Shown piece after piece: positions 1 through 10,699 of a stretch of 64,000 nt of DNA; positions within the stretch are counted from its first letter, which is position 1; each line of letters opens with the position of its first letter. Source of the DNA: Cricetomys ansorgei (Eukaryota; Chordata; Mammalia; Rodentia; Nesomyidae); contig JAMJFZ010001089.1 of NCBI GenBank assembly GCA_026225945.1, forward strand, positions 2,672,501 to 2,736,500, in the 5' to 3' direction. Under the pieces are notes generated by a model, which saw nothing but the letters and a program-made list of their open reading frames with translations, was not told where the DNA came from and ran no database searches. A program made the translations under genes and the position numbers.

Positions 1-499
1 ACGGTCCCATAATTGTCATTACTTTTTTTGGTCACTGGCCAAAGCTGGCCACCTAGTCAGCACGTGTTCAAACAGCTCTTGCCAGCTAGAGACTTCCTGT
101 GGTTTTACTGTGTCCTTAGCTCCTTCAGGCCTTGGAGTTCAGAGTCAAAGCCTTGCTTGATCAGGACAAGAATGTTTTGATATTTATTTGTGGCTGAGAT
201 GCCATATGAGATGCTGAGATGCGCCACATCTGGTATGCATCTGCTACGCAGTTTTAATCGTTTTAATGGAAACTTTTATGTTTGTGGTTCAAAAGACTAT
301 TCATCATGTCACTTTCCCTGTAAGTGGTTATGAGTATCTACTGGACCAACTTCCCTGCTTGTGTTGTCCATATCACAGTGAAGTTTTCTGTATCCATCCC
401 TTACGCTACTCAAACCCGTGTTGAACACCCATTGTAATGGTTTTGCATTCTTAATTTTCCTATCAGCATGGCCAAGCTTAGCTTTGTATAAGACTACAG
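1..499. other. No recognised feature
   Basis: No repeat family, exon or RNA gene recognised. Base composition is ordinary. The right part (from about 300) may already belong to the degraded antisense L1 that becomes recognisable near 500. Confidence 0.4.
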
Positions 500-637
500 T
501 TTTAGAGTCCAGTGAATGATGTATGAGTAATATCTCATTGCGGTTTTGATCTGCACTTCTCTGAACCTGCCAAATATTTTTCAAATACTTGCTGGCTATT
601 TATAAGCCATTACAAAAGGTTATTTTATTTTTAATCC

Positions 638-638
<1 letters not shown>

Positions 639-669
<31 letters not shown>

Positions 670-687
670 TGCGCACGCGCATGTGCA
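639..687. repeat. (TG)n followed by CG-rich alternating tract with 18-bp palindrome
   Basis: Eleven TG units run into an almost strictly alternating pyrimidine-purine stretch. It contains the perfect palindrome 664-681 (tgcgcgtgcgcacgcgca). Such tracts favour left-handed Z-DNA, and the palindrome can extrude as a small hairpin. The tract sits in the tail of the B3 SINE. Confidence 0.9.
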
Positions 688-836
688 AGAGTGTGATGCT
701 CATAGATGCCAGAGGTGTCATATCTCCTGAAGATGGAGTGACAGTTATGAGTTACCATGTGAGTGATGGGAATCCAACTCAGGTCCTCTGGAAAAGTAAT
801 CCATCTTCTTAACTGCTAAGTTACCTTTCAAGACCT
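639..836 (-). mobile_element. B3 (B2-superfamily) SINE, antisense
   Basis: The complement of a B3 body is seen: 'gatgccagaggtgtcatatc', 'gaatccaactcaggtcctct' and 'taactgctaagttacc', which is the complement of the pol III promoter end. The (TG)n on its left corresponds to the SINE's CA-rich tail. It is inserted in the antisense L1. RNA polymerase III would have transcribed the ancestral copy leftwards. Confidence 0.7.
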
Positions 837-904
837 TTATATGCCATTTTTTTGAGAAATGTCTATTCAGGTCTTTGCCTGTGTTTTTTTTTTTTTTTTT
901 AAAA

Positions 905-1092
905 AAACAAGATTATTCTTTGTTCTTATGTTTATTTTATGTGTAAGGGTGTTGTGCCTGCATGCGTGTCTGTGTACTGTGTGTGTGTGGTGCTGGCAGA
1001 GGTTAGAAGATGGTGTCAGATCTCCTGGAACCAGAGTGATAGATGATTGCCAGCCTCCACGTGGTTTTCCACTGGGCCACATCTCTAGTCTC
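905..1092 (-). mobile_element. B3 SINE, antisense
   Basis: A second B3 in the same orientation: 'gctggcagaggttagaagat', 'ggtgtcagatctcctggaac', ending in 'gggccacatctctagtc' (the complement of the SINE 5' end). It is preceded by a T18 run and an A run. It splits the same old L1 as the B3 at 639-836, so two independent SINE insertions hit one L1 within about 300 bp. Confidence 0.7.
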
Positions 1093-1301
1093 TTTGCCCA
1101 TGTTTTAATCGGGTTATTTTTTTCTTGCTATTGAATTTTGAGTCGCTTGGATTCTGGCTCCTTTTGGATGTGTGGCTTGCAGATATCCCTCTTATGCAGG
1201 CCATTTCTACACTCTGTTTCTGCTGCAATTCTCTCATCTGTTATTTTTTTCCTAATTTTTTCTGTCTGTTTCGTCCTAGTAGATTTAGCTGCAGGTCTTA
1301 G

Positions 1302-1455
1302 ACCAAATGAGAGCCCTTTGCGTGCCTTTGTTCTCAGCCCCTGTGTGGGAGTCCAAGGCGAGGTCATGTGAGCACACAGGGATGTGGCAGCTGCCTGGGA
1401 GACAAGAGTAGACCTCGCAATGAAGTCAGTTTTGCTGGAGCCTCGCTTGATGCTG
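1302..1455 (+). repeat. Inverted repeat, left arm (unidentified family)
   Basis: This arm matches the reverse complement of 1955-2085, roughly 80% by eye. Shared blocks include 'accaaatgag', 'gaggtcatgtgagcacac/agctg', 'caagagtagacctc' and 'gaagtcag'. The left arm carries about 20 bp extra. The arms may be two opposite copies of an unidentified rodent LTR or other repeat, or a local inverted duplication. Confidence 0.7.
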
Positions 1456-1954
1456 GATTTCTCCCCTGAAGGACCGTGAGAGAGAAATCTCTGCTGTTTA
1501 AGCCATGCGCTCTAAGCAGCCTGGGCCAAGCTAAGAAGTGATTTATATCTGTCGCTGTTAACCTCGATTACCTGGTGAGGTGCTTATTGAGCTTCTGCAC
1601 AGTGAAGTCGCTCTGTTTCTCTTTCTATTTTGTGTTGTCTGCAAAGAAGCCGCTGTATCCAGACATTATTTTCCGCAAGAGGAAGGGAAGAGGCAGTGAG
1701 CCGGGTAGACAGAGACTGCATAATAATGGGAGGGGGGTTTCTTCTGAGGAGGTCATCATTATTTTCTGTTTCTTTTTGTTAATGTGTTTGGTTCTTTATT
1801 CACATCTATGTGGACTGGCTGATACTTGCTTTTGGTTATAACCTGCATTGCTTTATTGTCTTGCTCATACCGTCCCAGCTGAGACCATTGAGAAAGAACT
1901 CTTTCAGCTGGCCCATGTCTCCCACTGACATGGGATCACATGTATAGTCCCATG
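1456..1954. other. Spacer between inverted-repeat arms; nothing recognised
   Basis: About 500 bp with no recognised SINE, LINE or exon. Part near 1850-1950 may continue the right-arm element: its complement contains an 'aataaa'-like string, as expected near an LTR poly(A) site. Confidence 0.4.
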
Positions 1955-2085
1955 CTGGAGCATAGAGACTCCAGCAAGGCTGACTTCCTTGTGAGGTCTA
2001 CTCTTGCCTCTCATGCAGCTGTGCTCACATGACCTCTCCCACCCAGGGGCTGGGAGCAAAGGAACTCAAAAGGCCCTCATTTGGT
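1955..2085 (-). repeat. Inverted repeat, right arm (unidentified family)
   Basis: Reverse-complement partner of 1302-1455. Reading the minus strand gives 'accaaatgagggcc...', 'gggagaggtcatgtgagcac', 'caagagtagacctcacaa' and 'ttgctggagtc'. The spacer between arms is about 500 bp. Confidence 0.7.
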
Positions 2086-2099
2086 GTAACAGTAACTGT

Positions 2100-3340
2100 A
2101 GTCCATTTTACACGTACACGTACGTTTACATGTAGTCCATAACTGTAGGACATTTTCTTTTGGGGGCTCTTTCCTTTCATCCTGGCACTGCCCAGTCCTC
2201 CAGGAGGACCCTTTATATTCGCCCAACTCTAGAAATAGACATTTCTCCAGGGAGCCCGGGTTCCATTTCTTAGACCTAGAAAACAAAATCTGCTCAGTAG
2301 GTGTGCTTGTTGCTGCCTAGGGATGGGTTGTTTGCAGTCACCCCTGCTGAGTCAGTCAGAAAATAGATGAAATCTTGTGTGTGTACACAGATTCCTAAAC
2401 ATTTTGCTGTGTCTCTATCTATGCCTACATAGATTAAGCTAACTAGGAGTCCATATGATGTCTCTGACTCTACTCATCAGCAGAGGGATCATTCTGCCCC
2501 CCCCCATTGCTGCTCCATCACCTTCTCCTCCAACAGTGAAGCAACTGACACTTCCTGCCACCCTTCCATCCAATCATACACTTCCAAGACATACGTGGTG
2601 GTATCAGTGCTGCTCTGAATGTTCATGGGAAAGAACTTTGGAATGGAGGATGGATGGTGTTTAGAGATGTCCCTCTTTCCTTTTGTCCTGCACACTCCAC
2701 TCAGTTCAGTTCCTTGGGCCAACATCTTTCCCCCCTCACACTCCCAGTGGGCTCTCCTGTACTTGCTGTACAATTAGATTCTTGTCACAGTCTGCATTTC
2801 ATCCCAATAGTCCTTGACTTCTTAAATGATGAAAAACATTTTTTTTGCATACATTAAGCTTCCTTTGCCATGTACGTTCAATGTATTTTGACAAGTGCAA
2901 ATTGGGATTGACTGACTTGTAAAACCCTGGAATCTCTGAGAAAAGAGAATGACCACTTCGGCTCAGTCAATTCTCAATTTAACGCATATGGGGAGAGCCT
3001 GAAAGCCCCCCAAAAGAAATTCAAGCAGCATGGAAAAATAAGTCAAGTAACATGCAGAATTTGACATGTTATATTAGCCACAAGTTAAAATATGATAGGA
3101 CATAGGAAAAAAATCAGTTAACAATGTGTTTTATAAACAATAATTAATGACAATTAACGTCTTATGTTTATATATCAGAATATTAAAATTTCAGTCTGTA
3201 ATAGGTGTAAAAAGTCACTAAGTTATATTACTTTATATTGTCCTCCTCTGGATGTTTTCTCTCGCTTGTTCACAATAAAAACTTCCCCTAATGATGGCGA
3301 GGTTATGTGGGGCAGTGTTTTTGTTTGTTTGTTTGTTTTT
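2100..3340. other. Unique-looking sequence
   Basis: No repeat family or coding exon recognised. Short open frames on both strands lack any recognisable domain and are treated as chance. Confidence 0.4.
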
Positions 3341-4340
3341 TTTTCCCTGTACCTCCTTGTATACTTCTGGCGCCCAAAACTGGGAGGGGCGCTAATGGTC
3401 ACCTTTCCAAGGGACCTGGCTTCTCCTAACCAGATTAAGCTGATGATTTGACTCTCCCAAGGTATGGATCCTTTGTTTCTGCTGGCTTCTGCCACCTACC
3501 ATGTTTGGCTCCAAGAGTTCACCTCTTTATCCACTTCTCCTCCACCTGTTCTTTCCTTGCCTACTTGGTAAGTGTTCTCTGTCTTTCTGGCTCCTGGAGC
3601 CTGTTACACCCTATTGGGTGCCCATCATGTGGAAAGGCTCTGTTTTCCCTTGGCTCCTGGAGTCTGCTGTATATCTCCACTGTGATTCAGGGCATCTCTT
3701 TGCTAAGGCACTTACTATTCTCTCTCTGTTGGAATCCTCCTTGTGGTAGAGTTCCTTCTTGGGACCATTTCCCTTAAGCCTCTACCACCTCTTTCCCTAC
3801 TTGCTCCATCTCTCTTTCTCTCCTGTTGGAATCTGAACTAACCACAGGCTCCTACTGGACTACTCACTCGACTTTATTCTCTTCTCCTCCTTGGACTCAA
3901 AGGTTTCACAAAAACCTTTCGGTCTTACTTCAAAAGGATGGTTGGTCTCAGTAATCAGTCTCAATGGCCTAAAAATGACACATTTCCAAATTCTCAAGGA
4001 TATAACAACTTCTGCCACCACACAAACAAATGATCCCCCAAATCTCTTATGATTAAGATTTCTCTGCCCTCACTCTCAAAAAATCTCCTATCTCTAAGCC
4101 TTCTTCACTGTCACCCCACTCTGGTCTTTCCCTCTGATCACTACGTTCAGTCTTACAGAGATTCAAATGTCTTTTGGGTATGGATAATATTCAAAACTGT
4201 CACATGCTATGTTAGTCTATACAAAAGCTGGCTCTGGAGTTGGGTAACCGCCTGCTCTCTCCAGATCCAAGTGTGCATGTTTAAAATTTCCTTCCAAATC
4301 TCTGCCCTGGGTTAGGCTTGCCACCTGACTCTGTGTCGCG
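3341..4340. other. Pyrimidine-rich stretch with a weak internal duplication
   Basis: The plus strand is strongly C/T rich. The motif 'ggctcctggag' recurs at about 3589 and 3651, with similar flanks, giving a period near 62 bp. A short 'tggcgcccaaaa' at 3369 resembles a retroviral tRNA-Lys primer-binding site, but no LTR edge precedes it. Open frames here follow from the low purine content and show no domain. Confidence 0.35.
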
Positions 4341-6160
4341 GGGAGAAGGGGAGCAAAACAGAGCAACCTAGGAAAAAACACTATGTGCTTTAAAACAGCT
4401 AAAAGGTAAACTGTTCCCAGCAAAGATTACTAGTCCTGGGTTTTATTTAACTCTCTAAATACGGCCCCCCCAATGTACAAATACAGGTATATCTCAAGAT
4501 TATTTCTGCTCTCAACCTTTAGTTCGCTGTAGCTCACTCAGTTCATCATTCTTACCGTCTCAATGCAACTGCTAAGCCCAAGCCACACAGCAGTCTTCCT
4601 GTCTGTAGAGAGGAGAGCCTGAAGGTGTTGACGTTCATCTTTCTTTGTTATTTTACCTGCAGAATGACCTTATTAGCCAGTTTTTTGGGGGAAATTTATT
4701 AACTTTAGGGAGCCTTCTTTATTTATCTCAATGGGAAGTAGTTTCAGTCTATCATTTGTTTCACACTGGAGAACGTTTAATAATGGCATTTACAGCATGG
4801 TTATCTGCCACTAGGGACTGCAGGCTTCTTCACCTGCCCAACAAGGCCCCGTGACCACACAGAGGAAGGAGCGACAAATTTACAGCCTGCTTGGTGGAGT
4901 CTCTCCTGCTCTGAAAACTGGTCTGTAGCTGAGCGAAAAACTAACAAACAAAAAACAAACACTAACTGATTCATGTTTGAAGTAGGCTTCTAACAGATAA
5001 ATATTTTTTTTTCTCCAACTGTAATTTTGAAAATGGTGACAACAACGTCTCAAATCTGTGCTATAGCGACCCTGGGGCCAGGATGGCTATAAATGCCATC
5101 AGTTCTTCTGTGAAGGAGCTCACAGAACACTCAGCTGGCAACAGGACAGCCACCACAAGGGCCTCCTGGCTCCTCTTGTCCATCGCTGATGTGAGCTTGG
5201 GCTCCAGCACAATTCTTAGGAAACTCTTTAGATAAATTTCCTTTCTGTCTGTGGGTATAAAGAGACTCCTGGTAACACAATTTTGGAAGTTAATCTGTCT
5301 AGCCTTGGCAAGATGGGCCATCTGACCCCAATACATCCCTGACCATCGTGAATCATTCATTAACCAAGTGGAAATGATCTCCTTCTGGATCACAGCTTGG
5401 AGTCAGACAAGCTGAGAAAGAATTGAGTTCTGGCTTCCTTCCTAAATCTATTGCCTTTAAAAACGTAGTCCGCTCACTACCCAGAAACCTCAGTTTCCCT
5501 GTCTAAAATGTATATAACGATATTTACTGTGTGAGAGTTGTCCTGGGAAGGACAAGTGTAGTGCTAGATTGGATGACGTCATCGTGGGGTGTGGGACGGA
5601 GAAGGGGATAAACCTTTGCCTTCTCAACTTTCCATTTTCAGATCACCATGAGTCCTCATTTAAGGAACCACTATTGGTTTCTCTGCCACTCAGTTCTCTA
5701 TTGGTTTCTTGGAGCCTTTTATCGGTTTGCAGTCACCTTTTATAAATGAGTTAGGACACTGTGCTATTGGTCAGTTCTCATGCTGGGGAGTGGACATTTT
5801 TGTGCCTTCAAGAACCTCCCGGAGGGAGTTAGAATCTACCATAGAGAACCTTTTGTGCACCTGTGCTTGGAATGAACTTTTTAGCTTTCTTCTTTCTGTG
5901 TCTCTTTAGAGATATAGATGAGCAGCTTGTTAACATCAGGTCTGAATGGGAACAAGAAATGGGAGACCCTGCTATGGCTATGTACTCTTTGTCCCATAAG
6001 GTTCACGTGCTGGTCTCCAGTGTGGTGGTGCTGAGGTGTCAGAACCTTTAAGAGATGAAACCTAGTGGAAGGTAATTAATTGGTCCTGGGGCCTTTACCT
6101 TCATGGGTGGATTAATGGTCATCTCATGGAGTGGGTTAGATCTAGTTAAAGTGGATTAGG
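4341..6160. other. Unique-looking sequence
   Basis: No repeat family or exon recognised with confidence. A 110-codon minus-strand open frame at 5061-5393 matches nothing I recognise and has no signal peptide, membrane segment or motif. Confidence 0.35.
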
Positions 6161-6161
6161 G

Positions 6162-6375
6162 GCTGGGGAAATGGCTCAGCTGGGAGAGTGCTTGTGTAGA
6201 ATTCGTGAAGCCATGATTTTGAGTCCCAGCACTTGTAAACCAGGTGTGGTTGTGCATGCCTGTAACCTCAGCACATGGAAGGAAGGAAAAGAGAAGAGGA
6301 CCGGAAGTTTAAGGTCATCCTAGACTAAATAGCATGTTTGAAGAGGGCCTGGGCACAGATCCTGCCTTTAAAAAT
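6162..6375 (+). mobile_element. B4 SINE (ID-B1 composite)
   Basis: The left part is ID/tRNA-Ala-like ('ggggctggggaaatggctca', then 'gagtcccagcac'). The right part is B1-like ('ccaggtgtggttgtgcatgc', 'agtttaaggtcatcct', 'gggcctgggca'). That order is diagnostic of B4. The A-rich tail has expanded into the following purine tract. Confidence 0.8.
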
Positions 6376-6510
6376 AAGGAAAAAAGTAAGAAGAAAAGGA
6401 AGGAAGGAAGAAAAAGAAGAAGAAGAAAGAAAAATAAATAAAGAAAGAAGGAAGGAAGATAGAAAGGAAGGAAAGAAGAAAAAAAAGAAACAAAGAAAGG
6501 AAGGGAGAAT
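6366..6510. repeat. Polypurine (GAAA/GGAA)n tract
   Basis: About 140 bp of nearly pure A/G on the plus strand, growing out of the B4 poly(A) tail. Long mirror-like polypurine tracts can form intramolecular triplexes. The lysine/glutamate-rich open frame it creates is an artefact. Confidence 0.9.
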
Positions 6511-6727
6511 TGCTTTTATGAAGAGCAAGTTGCTATACAAGGGTGAGCCAAGTGTCTCCCACTCTGTTTCATTCTGCCTTGCCATGAGACCTTTCTCTCT
6601 TGCATGCACCCTGCCACATGATGCTATTTGCCAAGAGCCCCTTTAGAGAATACAGAAGGCAATGAAGTTTATGAGAGCACATTAAGCTGGGCCTTCATCA
6701 CATAAGACTTACAATAGGGGTAAATTT

Positions 6728-6819
6728 GGGAGCTGGCAAAATGGCTCAGCAGGTAAAGACACTTGCTGCCCAGCCTTACAACCTGGGTTTGAAGTTTGAT
6801 TGCGTGCACATCCAGGCAT

Positions 6820-6857
<38 letters not shown>

Positions 6858-6872
6858 AGACACACACACAAT
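6728..6872 (+). mobile_element. RSINE1/B4-type SINE with (CA)n tail
   Basis: The head 'gagctggcaaaatggctcag' and 'caggtaaagacacttgctgc' match the RSINE1/B4 5' region. The middle is deleted, and the end is a (CA)n microsatellite at 6822-6871. Confidence 0.7.
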
Positions 6873-6899
6873 AAGTAAAATTTTAAAGGGAGGAATTTT

Positions 6900-8340
6900 G
6901 GCATTGAAGCAGACATTCATAGGGGGCACATGACTTCAAGACAATCATATGACAATGGGGTAAAGGATAGAGAGAGGCACGGACAGATCCAGGAATGGGA
7001 GAGGCTCCTGGAAAACCCCTAGAAACCAAGATATGGATCTGACCAGCCTCCCTCATGTCTGTGGTGAGAATGAACCCTGCCAAACTTAGTCATGACATCT
7101 AGCCTCCTCAACTGTGAGGTATACATTTTTGTTTTTTAAATCACACGGTTTCTGACCCATTTGGTGCGGTAGACTTCACAATAGAAATGACAGTGCTAAG
7201 GTGGTGGGTGAGCATTCTTAGAGGGAATGGGCTTCCTAGAGAGCATTAGTCTTGAAACAGAAAGTGGGTGGAGCTTAGGAAGGATCCTGCTTTCCATGGT
7301 CAGAATCCCTTGGGTTGATTCTGAAGTACCTGAAATCCTGAAACCCTACTTCCAGTAGGGTGGAAGCCCACTACTGTTTGTGACCACAGCTGGGCCTAGC
7401 CTATTGCTGAGTTCACTACAATACCACAACTGAACACTGGTATCCACATTATTGGTAGCTTTAAAAAATGCCAAAGCATCAAAATTAAAATGTGGTTTCT
7501 GAATCATGCTACACCAAGGACCATCTGCATTGTTTTCTGTGCTCTGCTCTCCCGCTGTTATTCCTGAATCTTCAGAGAAGTCTCTCTCAAAGTCTAGGAC
7601 CCAGGGGTCTGCTGTGCTGTGAGGAGTGAGACCCTGAATGTGAGATGAAGAAAACACGGAGATACAGGAACAAGAGGATGCTTAAGGTCCCGGGCTAGAT
7701 GGGGCATCTCATGCTCGGTCAGCCCAGGGAGATATTGAATAGTGAAATCTGAGGGGCAGAGCCTCAGCACACTGGACATGGACCTGCAGGAAATGCTCAG
7801 AAATATCTGAGTGTCTCCTTGGAGGTGATTAACTGGGTGTTTCTTGGCAATCCATCTTGCTACAGTTTAAGTGTATAGAACTTGAGACTTTTCTTACTCA
7901 ATTAAGCGAGGAGATGAGGTTGCTCAGATGATGTCTAAGGACCTTCCAGGCTTAAAATTCCATTATTCTAATTAAGCAAAAATACTATCCAGCGGTGAAT
8001 AGCTGTCAGAGTCATGTGCTTTTGTCTGCAGGGGAGGGAAAGCTGCCTCTGGACCCTCAGGCTAGGCAGCCGTAGCCAATCTAGGGCTGCTGCTCTGCAA
8101 GAAGAATATACTGACAGCTGTAAGAAGTGACAGTGTGGCATATGGAGAAGGCACAATTCTCTCATCTAAAAAGCCAGTGGGGGCTGGTAGCAGAGTTAGG
8201 TGGAATCTAAGAATCTCCCTAGCACTGCAAGTTTAGGATTCCAGGAGGGCAGAGGAGCTAGTCAACATCAGGGCAGCAATCTGGGACAGTGTTCTTTTTT
8301 TTAGGATACACCAGTCCACATAGCTTCAAGATCCCTGAAG
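6900..8340. other. Unique-looking sequence
   Basis: No recognised repeats or exons. Open frames up to about 100 codons (for example minus strand 7346-7657) show no known motif and are unsupported. Confidence 0.35.
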
Positions 8341-8344
8341 GGAC

Positions 8345-8545
8345 AACGAGACGGTTCGGCAAGTAAAAAGGCTTGCAGCGCAAACCCGCTGATCTGAGTT
8401 CAATCTCCAGATCCCATGTAAAGTTGCAAGGACAGAATCCCACAAAGTTGTCCTCTGGCAGCTTCATGAACACTGTGGCATTTGTGCTCACCTACATCAC
8501 GTGTGGATGCACACAAAATAGAAATAAATGAATAAATAAATGCCA
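8345..8545 (+). mobile_element. RSINE1-type SINE
   Basis: Seen: 'cggcaagtaaaaaggcttgc', 'gatctgagttcaatctccag', 'aaagttgtcctctggcagct', and an (ATAAA)n tail at 8521-8543. The order matches RSINE1 sense. Confidence 0.7.
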
Positions 8546-8989
8546 CAGAGAAGCACAGATTAACCATAGCCCTAGCACTAACCATCCCTGACTTAGCATT
8601 GTCCCTGTGATAGGCGCACTTTGGGTGTATGACAGTGAAAGAATTGCAAATGTTTCTAACCTCATGACTCTTATGGTCTCATGGAGAAGTTATATTGACA
8701 AAACCAAGTGCAGCAACGAATATAATCACACACAGCGATGGGTGCTCACATTTCCCAAAAGTGTTAAGAAGAACCAGCAGGAGGAAGCTACTTTAGACTG
8801 AGGGATTGTATCTACTTCCCAAGACTTCCCATAACATTTACCACAGACGTGGTGGCTTAAAACATTGGAAATGTATTTCCTAACACTTTGGCATTATTTC
8901 CAGGGGCTGAGAGCTTGAGATGAACATGTTTGGCAGGATCCTGCGCTGCCTCTTAAGGCCTTAGAGCAGAATCTTTCTCTTCTACCTTG

Positions 8990-9345
8990 CTCCTTGTTGC
9001 TCTAATAAAATACTGTGACCGAAAGCAACGTGTGGGAGAAAGAGTTTATTTTGCCTTATGGGTCCAGAAGGAGAGGGCATAATGGCTGAGAAGACGTGGC
9101 ATCAGGCAACTGGAGCTGGAAGCTCAGGGATCACATTGTCTCCAACCACATATAGAAAGCAGAGAACGTGACCTGGAAGAGGCGTGGGGCTATCAACTCT
9201 CAAAGTCCACCCCAGGTAATATGCTTCCTCCAGCAAGACTTCGTGTTCTAAAAGCTCCGTAAGTATCTTAAGCAGCCACCATGTGGGGCCAACACTTTTC
9301 TTGCTTTTCTCCAAGCAAATGGCTGGTGACAATTAACTGGTTTAT
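8990..9345 (-). mobile_element. ERVL-MaLR type LTR, antisense
   Basis: It begins 'taataaaatactgtgaccga' followed by 'agagtttattttgcc', the complement of the 3' region common to rodent ORR1/MT LTRs ('ttggtcatggtgttttatca'). It continues with the typical body. One of six such LTR copies in the window. Confidence 0.55.
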
Positions 9346-10494
9346 AAGGTTATTGCACTATCTATAACTGCCTTTATCTTAACAAATTTTTCTCCCCTTT
9401 CCCTTCCCCTCTTCTCTCCTTTCCTCTTCTGCTCTCCCTTCCCTGTCCTGTCCTTGCCTCCTCTCCCCCTCTCTTCCTTTTCTTAGCATAACTTCTTATC
9501 CCAATTGTATTTGCAAAAATCCTATTTCTAAATAAAATCGTGTTCATCGGTACCTGAGATTCAGACTTCAGCATATTATTTTGGGACATAATTCAAGTCA
9601 CCATAGAGAACATGGGTGTTTTTCCTAAGGAGGCGATCCTTATATTGAGACTTAAAGGAAGATTAGAAACAGTTGGTTAAAAACCAGAGGAAGAGAGTTC
9701 TGGGAAGAAATAAAACACCTAACAAGGACTGGTGAGAAGAAGCTTATTGTGTGTGTGTCAAAAAAAAAAAAAAAATCCAGCCCCTGAAGGTAAAAAGCAG
9801 TGGGGATAGAGGCAGAGTTTTATATGCTACTCTAAAGAGCCTGGGGTTTATTCTAAGAGAATATAAAGCCATTGACGGGTTTTAAAAGCCAGGATCACAC
9901 AAGGGCAGAGAAGAATCTACAGCAGTAAATAGGGTTATGGAGGGTGGAAAGCAGAGAGGCAAGATGCCTCTGCAGGAGGTTGTTGAGGAAGCAGGTGAGA
10001 GAAGATGGTGGTGGCCATAGAAATGGAGAGAAGTTAATGTACTTAGCAGACTGAATCAATAGGACAATGTTATTTCTAGTATGAGTCTTGGTCTAGAGAC
10101 TCATAGTGGAAAACTTGGAGCTTGAACGTATTTAATCCCATTGATGAATTTCTCTTCTGTGTATTAAGAAGTATCAATATAGGAGCTGATGTCCAGTGCC
10201 TTTTGCTAGGCATTGTTCAAAGACAGCCTTGTCTAACTTTGGCTTGCTAGAGAAGCAGATTTTACTGAATACAGAAAGGGTTTTAATAGCAAGAGTAGGC
10301 TACAGAAATTACATTTCTAGGGATCCTTGCAAAGCTGGTAAGGTTGACAATATGGTCACTGCCATATCTAGGTGGTCCCAAGATGGTAACGGGAACTTCT
10401 TGCTCTATACCAAGAAGAGGAGTTAATTGATCTTCTTCCAGGGTCCTGGGATTTTTTTCCTCGGGCCAATAATAAGTCAAACTTTTTTTTTCAT
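9346..10494. other. Mostly unique; CT-rich patch and old-repeat-like block
   Basis: 9390-9485 is a pyrimidine-rich (CCTCTT)n patch. 9840-10030 has the flavour of an ancient mammalian interspersed repeat ('gccattgacgggttttaaaa', 'gcaggtgagagaagatggtg'), family not assigned. Nothing coding was recognised. Confidence 0.35.
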
Positions 10495-10499
10495 TTGTT

Positions 10500-10592
10500 A
10501 AATCTCTCTCTCCCTCCCTCCCTCCATCCCTCCCTCCCTTTCTCCCTCTCTCTCTCCCTCCCTCCCTCTCTCCCTCTCCCTCCCCCTCTCAT
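10500..10592. repeat. (TCCC/TC)n pyrimidine tract
   Basis: About 90 bp of almost uninterrupted C/T on the plus strand, directly left of an antisense B1. It is the expanded, complemented A/G-rich tail of that SINE. Confidence 0.9.
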
Positions 10593-10594
10593 AT

Positions 10595-10685
10595 TTGTTA
10601 CATAGCCAAAGGTGGCCTTGAACCCCTGATCCTCCTGCCTCCGTCTCTCATGTGCTCACACTACCTGTGTGCACCAACATGCCTG
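10595..10685 (-). mobile_element. B1 SINE fragment, antisense
   Basis: 'acatagccaaaggtggcctt', 'gaacccctgatcctcctgcc' and 'gtgtgcaccaacatgcctgg' match the complement of B1/PB1. Confidence 0.7.
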
Positions 10686-10699
10686 GAGTCTTCTACATG

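Larger units (their letters stand above)
500..1145 (-). mobile_element. Old L1 ORF2 3'-end fragment, interrupted by two SINEs
   Basis: Three short blocks read as the complement of the L1 ORF2 C-terminal coding region: about 510-612 ('atctcattgcggttttgat' type motif), 838-882 ('gagaaatgtctattcag') and 1095-1140 ('ttttaatcgggttattttt'). Their order is that of a single antisense L1. The gaps between them are occupied by two B3 SINEs, so the L1 is the older host. It is heavily diverged and has no usable reading frame. Family resemblance is from memory of L1 consensus sequences. Confidence 0.6.

Noticed and set aside
3369..3390. Retroviral primer-binding-site-like string tggcgcccaaaa
   Set aside because: No LTR end precedes it, and no gag-like frame follows; likely coincidence.
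5061..5393. 110-codon minus-strand open frame
   Set aside because: No recognisable motif, homology or gene context; compatible with chance.
6325..6646. Lysine/glutamate-rich coiled-coil-like frame
   Set aside because: Produced by the polypurine tail of the B4 SINE.
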